Shown piece after piece: positions 1 through 4,130 of a stretch of 8,232 bases of DNA. The DNA is from an uncultured Leucobacter sp. Its GTDB lineage: Bacteria; Actinomycetota; Actinomycetes; Actinomycetales; Microbacteriaceae. The notes under the pieces were generated by a model that saw only the letters and a list, made by a program, of their open reading frames with translations, was not told the origin of the DNA and searched no databases. Position numbers and translations under genes: made by a program. Each line of letters starts with the position of its first letter. The first letter of the stretch is position 1. Location: positions 1-8,232 of the forward strand of contig CAMFIY010000114.1 of NCBI GenBank assembly GCA_945952575.1. The letters run 5' to 3'.

Positions 1-185
1 AGTGGGTTGTAGCGGTCGCAGGCCGCCGGCTGGGAGACTCCGAGACTGATCGCGATGTCCGCCCAGCTCGCCCCCAGCGATCGGGCGTTCATCACGTAGG
101 ACTCAATCTCGGCCTCCGCTTCGCGGATGATCTCCGAGTTCTCTGCAAGTCGATCGAGCGCGTAATCGCGGCTTGTGTTCGTCAT
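1..185 (-). CDS. small helix-turn-helix protein (C-terminus off the window)
   Basis: The reading frame opens with ATG at 185-183 on the minus strand and stays open for 61 codons to the window edge, so the C-terminus is missing. Residues 1-35 are a charged helix rich in Glu and Arg. Residues 38-57 read GASWADIAISLGVSQPAACD, a typical helix-turn-helix: a GASW entry, the helix WADIAISLGV, a turn, and a recognition helix starting SQPAA. Such short HTH proteins are common in actinobacteria and their phages and are DNA-binding regulators or sigma-like factors. No Shine-Dalgarno lies before the ATG, but promoter-like elements are placed so that transcription would start at or next to the A of the ATG. 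Two near-identical direct repeats overlap these elements, which suggests self-regulation or control by another phage repressor. It points away from the integrase string, so it may belong to the lysogeny switch. That role is inferred; the HTH fold is well supported. Confidence 0.75.
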   Translation of the reverse strand, partial: MTNTSRDYALDRLAENSEIIREAEAEIESYVMNARSLGASWADIAISLGVSQPAACDRYNP

Positions 186-187
186 GC

Positions 188-232
188 GTCAAGTAAACCT
201 GACGATCCGACGACGTGTCAAGTCACCCTGTC
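188..232. repeat. two 16-bp direct repeats, candidate operators
   Basis: GTCAAGTAAACCTGAC (188-203) and GTCAAGTCACCCTGTC (217-232) match at 13 of 16 positions and start 29 bp apart, close to three helical turns. The first is bounded by the inverted GTCA/TGAC. One copy covers the -10 and the other the -35 of the leftward promoter, as expected of operators in a divergent phage control region. The binding protein is unknown; the adjacent HTH protein is the natural candidate. Confidence 0.5.
192..221 (-). promoter_or_regulatory. candidate leaderless promoter for the leftward HTH gene
   Basis: On the minus strand a perfect -35 box TTGACA (221-216) is followed by an 18-nt spacer and a -10-like TTTACT (197-192). 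The expected transcription start, 6-7 nt past the -10, falls on 186-185, which is the A of the HTH ATG. This fits leaderless translation, which is frequent in actinobacteria. The -10 matches TATAAT at only 4 of 6 positions, so this is a prediction. Confidence 0.5.
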
Positions 233-243
233 GGCTCGCAGAT

Positions 244-264
244 CGGGTGATCCGTCATGAGCGC
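244..264 (+). repeat. start-site repeat, copy 1 (RBS and first codons)
   Basis: A 21-bp stretch identical to 590-610. It contains GGTGATCCGTCATGAGCGC and so covers the ribosome-binding site, the start codon and the first two codons (Met-Ser) plus one base of the gene at 257. GGTGATCC is fully complementary to the 16S rRNA 3' end. Confidence 0.7.
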
Positions 265-397
265 CGGAATGGACACGATCTACCGTGCCGTCTGCTTCGA
301 CTGTGGGTGGGAAGAGGACTGCCATTTCGCGAGTGAAGCACGCGAGCGCGCGGACAACCACAATGCGAGCTGGCATTCGGAAGGACGGGAGTCATGA
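257..397 (+). CDS. 46-aa C2H2-like zinc-finger mini-protein
   Basis: The ATG at 257 is preceded by GGTGATCC (246-253), an exact complement of the 16S rRNA 3' end. The 46-aa product carries Cys13-x2-Cys16 (in VCFDCGW) and, 18 residues later, His35-x4-His40, which is the spacing of a C2H2 zinc finger. A further Cys22-His23 pair lies between. The segment between the ligand pairs is charged and helix-prone, with repeated Glu, Arg and Ala. It is the first gene of the rightward string and its stop overlaps the next start as ATGA (394-397). Small CxxC proteins of this type are frequent in actinophage early regions and are mostly uncharacterised. Zinc binding is inferred from the ligand spacing. A role in binding DNA, RNA or a host protein is possible but not shown. 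Confidence 0.65.
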   Translation: MSAGMDTIYRAVCFDCGWEEDCHFASEARERADNHNASWHSEGRES

Positions 398-606
398 GGT
401 TCCACACTGCGATCAACGCGACACGCAAGGCTGCGCCCGACGTGAGCATCAACATCCCGCCGAACGCCGCGTTCCCGCCCGAGGTGCACGTCTCAGTGGG
501 CGGGCTGTCGCTCTGGCTCGAAGAGGCGGAGGCCACGGCGCTCGGCAAGCAACTCATCGAGGCAGGCATCCGTATCCGCGCCGAGGGCGCGGGTGATCCG
601 TCATGA
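394..606 (+). CDS. 70-aa phage protein of unknown function
   Basis: The frame starts with an ATG that overlaps the previous stop (ATGA) and ends with a stop that overlaps the next ATG (603-606), so it sits in a translationally coupled string. The N-terminal half (about residues 15-37) is Pro-rich and beta-like. It is followed by a strand-like HVSVGGLSLWL (about 32-42) and an amphipathic helix around residues 43-58 with a GKQLIEAG core. No catalytic or metal-binding motif is visible and there are no cysteines. I do not recognise a named family. The overlaps and codon usage like its neighbours support a real gene. Confidence 0.6.
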   Translation: MRFHTAINATRKAAPDVSINIPPNAAFPPEVHVSVGGLSLWLEEAEATALGKQLIEAGIRIRAEGAGDPS

Positions 607-610
607 GCGC
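590..610 (+). repeat. start-site repeat, copy 2 (RBS and first codons)
   Basis: The perfect second copy of 244-264, here at the start of the gene at 603. In this copy the same bases also encode the last residues of the preceding gene. Confidence 0.7.
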
Positions 611-830
611 GCACGTGAAGACCGACGAGGAGCGCGACGAGGAAGTAGTTGAGCGGGTCGCGGCCGCGATGTGGTGGCAGGAGTTCGGCTACGACCGGGG
701 CGTGACGTGGGAGCAGCGTGTGCAGCAGGAGCTTGACCATCGCCGCGATCCGTCCTGGTCGGGGCCGGTCGCCCGCTACCGGCGCCTCGCTCGCGCCGCA
801 CTGTCGGCAATCGGAGGTGAATCGTGCTGA
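603..830 (+). CDS. 75-aa phage protein of unknown function
   Basis: The ATG lies in the ATGA overlap with the previous gene and has its own GGTGATCC ribosome-binding site at 592-599, the same start context as the gene at 257. The product begins with a strongly charged stretch (about residues 5-20, mostly Asp, Glu, Arg) and has Trp-rich segments (AMWWQEFGYDRG). It ends in a basic amphipathic helix (VARYRRLARAAL). It looks like one of the small helical proteins common in actinophage early regions. The end overlaps the integrase GTG start by 7 nt, so the integrase is probably translated by coupling to this gene. Function unknown. Confidence 0.6.
   Translation: MSAHVKTDEERDEEVVERVAAAMWWQEFGYDRGVTWEQRVQQELDHRRDPSWSGPVARYRRLARAALSAIGGESC
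813..820 (+). promoter_or_regulatory. ribosome-binding site of the integrase
   Basis: GGAGGTGA matches the anti-Shine-Dalgarno well and ends 3 nt before GTG at 824. It decides the GTG start of the integrase, which lies inside the end of the previous gene. Confidence 0.7.
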
Positions 831-1672
831 CGGCTGAGTGGCGGAAGGCGATCGAGGGCTATCTCGCGCACGAGCGTGCCGGCGGAAAGCGAACGTCGAC
901 GAGCGCCGCACGCCGGCAGCATCTCGAGCACCTTGCCCGCCGGGTGAACGTGGGTCCCTGGCAGGTGACGACCGACATCCTGCTCGACTTCCTCGCCGCG
1001 CAGGAGTGGGCATCGGAGACGCGCCGCGGCCGCCGCACCACGTTCGGACGCTTCTACGCGTGGGGCATGTTCCGCGGGTTCGTGCACGTGAACCCCGTCG
1101 ACGACACCCCGCACGTCCGCACCGTCAACGGTGCCGCCCGCCCCGCGCCGGACAAGGTCTACCACGAGGCGCTCCTCGCCGCCGACCCCCGCGCACAGCT
1201 GATGCTCCGCCTAGCAGCCGAGCTCGGCCTCCGCCGCGGGGAAGTGGCCCGGGTGCACACGCGAGACCTGATGATCGACATGGTGGACTTCTCGCTGGTC
1301 GTGCACGGGAAGGGCGGACGTGACCGGATCGTCCCGCTGCCGCGATCTCTGGGTCAGCAGTTGGCGACGATGCCCGAGGGCTACTTATTCCCGGGTCGGG
1401 ATGCGGGTCACTTGTCGCCGCGGTACGTGGGGAAGATCATCCGCGACCTGCTGCCGGGGGAGTGGACGATGCACACGCTGCGTCATCGCTTCGGCACTCG
1501 GGCGTACGCGCTCACATCCGATCTGCTGCTGGTGCAGGAGCTGTTGGGCCACGCATCACCGTCGACGACGCGCCGGTACGTGGCGGGCAATCCGGCTCGG
1601 GCACGTGAGGCGGTGGAGGCTTTGGCGGCTCAGCGGGAGGATCTGCCGACGCCGATCCGTGCTGTGGGATAG
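824..1672 (+). CDS. int: tyrosine recombinase / phage integrase
   Basis: A 282-aa site-specific recombinase of the phage integrase / XerC-XerD family. It integrates and excises the phage genome by strand exchange between attP and attB through a covalent phosphotyrosine intermediate. Residues 1-95 form the SAM-like core-binding domain and 110-270 the catalytic domain. All six catalytic residues are visible: Arg137 in GLRRGEV, Lys163 in HGKGGRDR, His217 and Arg220 in HTLRHRFG, His243 in LGHAS, and the nucleophile Tyr252 in TTRRYV. The length is normal for a compact integrase without a long arm-binding domain. The GTG start is fixed by GGAGGTGA at 813-820 and overlaps the upstream gene by 7 nt, so it is co-transcribed with the small early genes. 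A hairpin 73 nt after the stop probably ends the transcript. No excisionase is recognisable nearby. The enzyme looks intact, so the phage is temperate. It resembles XerC/D, but the phage surroundings make a chromosome-dimer role unlikely. Confidence 0.95.
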   Translation: MLTAEWRKAIEGYLAHERAGGKRTSTSAARRQHLEHLARRVNVGPWQVTTDILLDFLAAQEWASETRRGRRTTFGRFYAWGMFRGFVHVNPVDDTPHVRTVNGAARPAPDKVYHEALLAADPRAQLMLRLAAELGLRRGEVARVHTRDLMIDMVDFSLVVHGKGGRDRIVPLPRSLGQQLATMPEGYLFPGRDAGHLSPRYVGKIIRDLLPGEWTMHTLRHRFGTRAYALTSDLLLVQELLGHASPSTTRRYVAGNPARAREAVEALAAQREDLPTPIRAVG

Positions 1673-1978
1673 TCCCGGCGTGTCGCTACTCGCAGACGCG
1701 CACATGGTCGCGATAGTCTGAGCCTGCGCATAGCGCGTGTTCAGGAAGCCCCGAGAGCCAGAAGGCCCGGGGCTTCACTCATTCCACCGGCAGCTGGTGC
1801 CCCAGCCGGCCGGTCTCGGCCCCGCCGCCGCGCGACCTCAACGCTCGCGACGCTCGTCACTGTCGCTTGACGGTCTGGCGGGGCCACACCTCGTTACCCG
1901 CTGAAAGGGGCGGGCGCTGCGGGTCGATGCCCCATCATCCCCGCGGCGTCCGCCTTCACACGCTGATCGGGGTCGAGC
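1673..1978. other. gene-free stretch after the integrase, candidate attP region
   Basis: About 306 bp without a credible gene on either strand. It holds the hairpin at 1745-1776 and a G+C-rich segment with partial dyads near 1787-1813. Tyrosine-integrase phages usually carry attP next to int, and this is the only sizeable empty stretch flanking int. No core identity with a host tRNA or gene can be judged from the window, and I saw no clear arm-site repeats. Confidence 0.35.
1745..1776 (+). terminator. hairpin terminator after the integrase
   Basis: GAAGCCCCG (1745-1753) pairs perfectly with CGGGGCTTC (1768-1776), a 9-bp G+C-rich stem. Its 14-nt apical part can form a second small hairpin, GCC-AGAA-GGC (1757-1766). 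No U-tract follows, which is usual for high-GC actinobacterial terminators. It lies between the integrase and the next gene set, so it probably separates two transcription units. Confidence 0.65.
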
Positions 1979-2203
1979 ATGGATGCTGCACCGGTGGATG
2001 TGGTCGACCGTGCAACGGTGATCGAGGTGCTGTCCGACAGGTGCGACGCTGAGGCGAAGCATCCGGCTCAAGCGTTCGTGTTCGCGCAGATGCCGGACGG
2101 ACGCTCGCTTTCGTTCTGCGGTCATCACGGCGCCGAGTTCATGGATGGTCTGATCGCGGCCGGCGCGATCATCATCGACCAGCGTCACCTGATCGGCTCA
2201 TGA
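1979..2203 (+). CDS. 74-aa DUF7455-like Cys/His protein
   Basis: The segment from residue 21 (RCDAEAKHPAQAFVFAQMPD) through LSFCGHH (about 44-50) resembles the small actinobacterial and actinophage family DUF7455. Members of that family have a CxxC knuckle, a short beta-hairpin, and FCxHH. Here Cys22, Cys47, His49 and His50 are present. The first knuckle has only one cysteine (RCDAEA instead of CxxC), so metal binding may be altered. The C-terminus is a helix followed by a hydrophobic strand (AGAIIID). An upstream in-frame TGA at 1964 limits the start to this ATG or later; GGGG (1969-1972) is a weak ribosome-binding site. The stop overlaps the next ATG (ATGA, 2200-2203). Biological role unknown. 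The family assignment is by recalled pattern, not by search. Confidence 0.65.
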   Translation: MDAAPVDVVDRATVIEVLSDRCDAEAKHPAQAFVFAQMPDGRSLSFCGHHGAEFMDGLIAAGAIIIDQRHLIGS

Positions 2204-2322
2204 TCCCCCACGGGTGGCGGCTGATCGCCTGCCTGATCGGCATCCACGCCTGGACCCGCGTCCTCGGCACCGCCGCATATCAGCAGGCGTGCCGGCACTG
2301 TGGGTGGCCACGCACCAGATAG
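2200..2322 (+). CDS. 40-aa CxxC phage mini-protein
   Basis: The ATG overlaps the previous stop as ATGA. The 40-residue product starts with a Trp and hydrophobic segment (WRLIACLIGIHAW, residues 6-18) and ends with the knuckle CRHCGWPR (Cys31, Cys34), with His16 and His33 as further possible ligands. The layout of a short hydrophobic helix with CxxCG close to the C-terminus is common among actinophage mini-proteins. It may be a half zinc ribbon or a membrane-touching peptide. The stop lies 8 nt before the tRNA gene, so both are probably on one transcript. Function unknown. Confidence 0.6.
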   Translation: MIPHGWRLIACLIGIHAWTRVLGTAAYQQACRHCGWPRTR

Positions 2323-2330
2323 ACCCCTCC

Positions 2331-2403
2331 GCGTTCGTAGCTCAGTTGGTAGAGCGCCGTCCTTCCAAGTCGGATGCCGCGAGTTCGAGCCTCGCCGAAC
2401 GCT
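2331..2403 (+). tRNA. tRNA-Gly (anticodon UCC)
   Basis: A complete cloverleaf can be drawn. The acceptor stem is GCGTTCG/CGAACGC (7 perfect pairs, 2331-2337 with 2396-2402). The D arm is GCTC-AGTTGGTA-GAGC. The anticodon stem is CCGTC/GTCGG with one T-T mismatch at pair 30-40. The anticodon loop is CTTCCAA, giving anticodon UCC (2364-2366). The variable loop has 5 nt, and the T arm is GCGAG-TTCGAGC-CTCGC. The discriminator base is T73, as expected for glycine tRNAs, and CCA is not encoded. UCC reads GGA and, by wobble, GGG; GGG is frequent in the phage genes here. The gene is embedded among phage genes 8 nt after an ORF, so it is phage-encoded and needs processing from a longer transcript. 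It is complete, not the partial tRNA copy of an att site. Confidence 0.93.
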
Positions 2404-2519
2404 CAATGCAGTCAGCGTCCAATCTTCGATCGCCTCCGGGGCGTTTCCCGTAGGAGTGATAACGGATTGCGGGTAGCGCTCTGCCGGCCGGCACTGCAGA
2501 CGACCTCAGGTGAGCTTGT

Positions 2520-2531
2520 CCTCGCAAGCGT
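2520..2531 (+). repeat. intergenic repeat, copy 1 of CCTCGCAAGCGT
   Basis: Identical to 2763-2774 inside the end of the 2587 gene. Together with the second repeat pair (2567-2584 and 2782-2799) it shows that the spacer before the 2587 gene shares two blocks in the same order with the end of that gene. Confidence 0.5.
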
Positions 2532-2566
2532 GCGGCCGAGTTAGCGTTCGACGGCCTGAGGCACCT

Positions 2567-2584
2567 CTTCCACGATAGGAGCAC
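2567..2584 (+). repeat. duplicated gene-end and RBS block, copy 1
   Basis: CTTCCACGATAGGAGCAC matches 2782-2799 at 17 of 18 positions. It supplies AGGAG (2577-2581), the ribosome-binding site of the gene at 2587. Confidence 0.6.
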
Positions 2585-2586
2585 CG

Positions 2587-2793
2587 ATGCGGTACCCAGC
2601 GATGCTGAGGGAGTCCATCCAGCAGGCCGAATCCGGGTGGGACATGTCCGAACCGGTGAACCGTCGCTACGTGCGGAGGATGAAGGTCCGCTACTACCTG
2701 TGGTGGAAGTGGGCTCCGTTCCCTTCTGCGGCGCTCGGGGCCATCGTGGGAGCGATGATCGGCCTCGCAAGCGTCGCGATTCTTCCCCGATAG
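2587..2793 (+). CDS. 68-aa single-pass membrane protein
   Basis: AGGAG at 2577-2581 lies 5 nt before the ATG. The first 45 residues are hydrophilic and basic (NRRYVRRMKVRYY around 25-37), followed by a Trp-rich interface (WWKWAPF). One hydrophobic segment spans about residues 47-66 (SAALGAIVGAMIGLASVAIL). This gives one transmembrane helix near the C-terminus with a positively charged, probably cytoplasmic, N-terminal part. There is no signal peptide or known motif. An internal ATG at 2644 would give a shorter version starting MSEPVNRR, but its ribosome-binding site is weaker. The next gene, also a membrane protein, starts 9 nt after this stop, so the two may act together. Function unknown. 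Confidence 0.7.
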   Translation: MRYPAMLRESIQQAESGWDMSEPVNRRYVRRMKVRYYLWWKWAPFPSAALGAIVGAMIGLASVAILPR

Positions 2794-2799
2794 GAGCAC
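2782..2799 (+). repeat. duplicated gene-end and RBS block, copy 2
   Basis: CTTCCCCGATAGGAGCAC encodes the last residues and stop of the 68-aa membrane protein and at the same time supplies AGGAG for the GTG start at 2803. It matches 2567-2584 at 17 of 18 positions. Confidence 0.6.
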
Positions 2800-2802
2800 A
2801 CC

Positions 2803-3063
2803 GTGGACGCACAATGGTGGTCCTGGATCCTGACCGCGGTTGGCCTCACCGGCTTCTTTCTCGCCGGCCGCCGTGTCTGGTGGTCCTGGTACATCAACCT
2901 CGCCTGCCAGGCCCTCTGGCTCGCATACGCGCTCGTTACCGGTCAGTACGGGTTCATCGTCGCCGCGGTCGCGTACAGCATCGTCTTCACGCAGAACGCG
3001 ATCCGCTGGACTAGCGAGCATCGCGCCAAGGGAGCATCCACCATGAGCACCCCGGACCTGTGA
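2803..3063 (+). CDS. 86-aa membrane protein with three hydrophobic segments
   Basis: The start is GTG 2803, with AGGAG 7 nt upstream. The first 70 residues are three hydrophobic segments at about 6-22, 27-45 and 50-66, linked by short turns. Tryptophan is very frequent (WWSW, VWWSWYI, LWLAYA). The soluble tail from about 68 on is polar (RWTSEHRAKG). The pattern WYINLACQALWLAYAL followed by QYGF and VAYSIVFTQNAIRW recalls half of a PnuC-type (nicotinamide riboside transporter) bundle and occurs in many actinophage small membrane proteins. With only three helices it would have to oligomerise to form a channel or carrier. Transport is not shown; altering the host membrane or excluding superinfection are alternatives. 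The stop overlaps the next ATG as TGATG. An ATG at 3043 near the end is internal. Confidence 0.8.
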   Translation: MDAQWWSWILTAVGLTGFFLAGRRVWWSWYINLACQALWLAYALVTGQYGFIVAAVAYSIVFTQNAIRWTSEHRAKGASTMSTPDL

Positions 3064-3227
3064 TGTCGACGGCAGCTCGGAAGGCCCGCAAGCGCGCCGG
3101 CATCCCGTTCACCAAACCCGCGAAAACCCCCACCTACACGTGGGCCGACAGCATCGAGCACCGCGGCTTCGGGTTCACCTCCCGTGCGGAGATCCTCGCC
3201 GGCATAATCATCCGGGGCAAACGGTGA
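3063..3227 (+). CDS. 54-aa basic phage protein of unknown function
   Basis: The ATG shares one base with the previous stop (TGATG, 3061-3065), and the stop overlaps the following GTG (GTGA, 3224-3227). The N-terminus is strongly basic (ARKARKRAG, residues 5-13), followed by a Pro/Thr-rich stretch (FTKPAKTPTYTW, 16-27). The C-terminus is hydrophobic then basic (AGIIIRGKR). The basic start could bind nucleic acid. Short proteins with a similar ARKARK start and Lys/Pro segment are familiar from actinophages without known role. The tight chaining in the operon is the main support. Confidence 0.55.
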   Translation: MSTAARKARKRAGIPFTKPAKTPTYTWADSIEHRGFGFTSRAEILAGIIIRGKR

Positions 3228-3322
3228 CCTGCCCGATCTGCGGCGCCCACCACCTGATCCCCGGCGTCTGCTGCGATCCTGCGGTCGAGGAAGACGATCC
3301 TGTGGAGCTCGGGTACGACTGA
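3224..3322 (+). CDS. 32-aa zinc-ribbon-like peptide
   Basis: GTG 3224 overlaps the previous stop by 4 nt and the stop overlaps the next ATG (TGATG, 3320-3324). The product starts with the knuckle TCPICGAHH (Cys3, Cys6, His9, His10), continues to Cys16-Cys17 (GVCCD), and ends in an acidic tail (VEEDDPVELGYD). Two cysteine pairs within 15 residues would be enough to hold one zinc ion. A longer version from GTG 3140 is possible, but its extra residues are the Arg/His-rich shadow of the upstream gene. It sits directly before the HNH endonuclease, and its function is unknown. Confidence 0.55.
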   Translation: MTCPICGAHHLIPGVCCDPAVEEDDPVELGYD

Positions 3323-3618
3323 TGGCTGCTGGTGTACCGGGCCGCACGACGGCGCAGCATCGCGCGAACCGTGCCGCTCTGAAGAAGCTCACCGCTGAGA
3401 ACCATCTGCCGTGCGCGATCTGTGGTCAAGCGATCGACACGACCCTGCCGACTTCTTCACCGGATTCGTTCCACTACGACCACGTGAAGCCGATCAAGAC
3501 GCACCCGGAACTCGCTGACGATCCGGCAAACGGACAACCCACGCACAAGCGCTGCAACCAGTCGAAGGGCGCCGGAGATCAACGTCCGGGCCTCGGTGAT
3601 CCATCCGAGGTCTGGTAG
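3322..3618 (+). CDS. HNH endonuclease
   Basis: A 98-aa protein with a complete HNH nuclease core. Cys31-x2-Cys34 (LPCAICGQ) is followed by the beta-beta-alpha metal motif with Tyr52-Asp53-His54 (FHYDHVKP), Asn70 (PANGQPTH), His75 and Cys78-Asn79 (THKRCNQSKG). His54 is the catalytic base, and Asn70 and His75 complete the HNH triad; the cysteines bind structural zinc. The N-terminus is basic (residues 8-24) and may contact DNA. In HK97-like phages an HNH protein encoded next to the terminase is needed for cos cleavage and packaging. Its position shortly upstream of terS/terL and its small size without an intron-homing domain favour that role over a free homing endonuclease. The start overlaps the preceding stop by one base. 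Two small genes lie between it and terS. Confidence 0.92.
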   Translation: MAAGVPGRTTAQHRANRAALKKLTAENHLPCAICGQAIDTTLPTSSPDSFHYDHVKPIKTHPELADDPANGQPTHKRCNQSKGAGDQRPGLGDPSEVW

Positions 3619-3644
3619 GCGAACGAACCAAGGAGAAACAGATC

Positions 3645-3932
3645 ATGACGCTGCAGAGCTCATCGAAGACGGTGTACGCCGCCGCACGTGGCGACCAGTT
3701 CCTGTCCGAGGGGTACGACACCCCGGAGGAGGCGACGCAGCAGGCCGCTCACCTGAGCGAGCACATGACCGCCGCCGGCCTCGAACCGGACATCCGTGTC
3801 GTCGAGGTGACGGTGACGACGAAGGTCGGCCGCCCGAAGCTCCACGAACCGAAGGCTGCTGTCGCCGAGATGACCGCCGACATGAGCGTCATCGACGTCA
3901 CGCCGACGAGCACCGAGACCACCGAGGACTGA
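3645..3932 (+). CDS. 95-aa acidic phage protein of unknown function
   Basis: A clear AGGAG (3631-3635) precedes the ATG, and 26 nt separate it from the HNH gene. The N-terminal half has a helix-prone segment (TPEEATQQAAHLSEHMTAAG, 26-45), then beta-like repeats of Val and Thr (IRVVEVTVTTKVGRPK, 50-65). The end is Thr/Glu-rich and acidic (TSTETTED). It has no cysteines, membrane segment or recognised motif. The first part resembles small proteins that take an alpha/beta fold, but I cannot assign a family. Its own ribosome-binding site and codon usage support expression. Confidence 0.7.
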   Translation: MTLQSSSKTVYAAARGDQFLSEGYDTPEEATQQAAHLSEHMTAAGLEPDIRVVEVTVTTKVGRPKLHEPKAAVAEMTADMSVIDVTPTSTETTED

Positions 3933-3938
3933 ACGACC

Positions 3939-4115
3939 ATGGCTCCCACCATCCCAGCGCAGTACCATGACGGCATGCCGGACTCCGAAGAGTACGCCAA
4001 GCTGGTCGCTGAGCTCCGCGGGCAAGAGCCCGGGGCAGTGTTCAATCCAGTTGACCTCATGACTCGTGCGGCCGATGCGATTGAGCACCTGGCAAATCTG
4101 CACAAGTCCGCATAG
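3939..4115 (+). CDS. 58-aa phage protein of unknown function
   Basis: It begins 6 nt after the previous stop. The product is mostly helical: YAKLVAELRG (19-28) and MTRAADAIEHLANLH (41-55) look like two amphipathic helices separated by a Pro/Gly turn. Small actinophage proteins with an RAADAIE-type helix are common and unassigned. No strong ribosome-binding site is seen, so translation may depend on coupling; an internal ATG at 3975 is an alternative start. A tight hairpin follows the stop by 15 nt. It may be the last gene before the packaging genes. Confidence 0.55.
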   Translation: MAPTIPAQYHDGMPDSEEYAKLVAELRGQEPGAVFNPVDLMTRAADAIEHLANLHKSA

Positions 4116-4130
4116 GGGTAGGGGCGTTCG

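Larger units (their letters stand above)
2404..2586. other. spacer between tRNA-Gly and the membrane-protein genes
   Basis: 183 bp without a convincing gene. It contains the palindrome GCCGGCCGGC around 2483-2492, the inverted pair CCTCAGG (2504-2510) / CCTGAGG (2555-2561), and the repeat blocks described separately. Very short frames are present but have poor starts. No promoter consensus is convincing. Confidence 0.4.

Noticed and set aside
255..1013. 252-codon minus-strand frame
   Set aside because: Antisense to four coupled plus-strand genes including the integrase start; composition typical of shadow frames.
1867..2052. TTG-started 61-codon frame after the integrase
   Set aside because: It overlaps the DUF7455-like gene in another frame, has no ribosome-binding site and shows no conserved pattern.
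2331..2403. tRNA-Gly as an attL/attR remnant
   Set aside because: The tRNA is complete on both sides, is embedded in phage genes and lies 660 bp from int; no second copy of its 3' end is in the window.
2214..2453. 79-codon plus-strand frame
   Set aside because: It runs straight through the complete tRNA-Gly gene and overlaps the better supported 40-aa gene.
2467..2544. TTG-started 25-codon frame after the tRNA
   Set aside because: AGGAG lies 10 nt upstream, but the start is poor, the product is very short and no pattern is recognisable; more likely a gene remnant or chance.
2342..2812. 156-codon minus-strand frame
   Set aside because: It covers the tRNA gene and the 68-aa gene antisense, has no motif, and is Arg/Ser-rich as expected of a shadow.
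3140..3223. GTG-started N-terminal extension of the zinc-ribbon peptide
   Set aside because: The extra residues are an Arg/His-rich out-of-frame reading of the upstream gene; the GTGA overlap at 3224 explains the start better.
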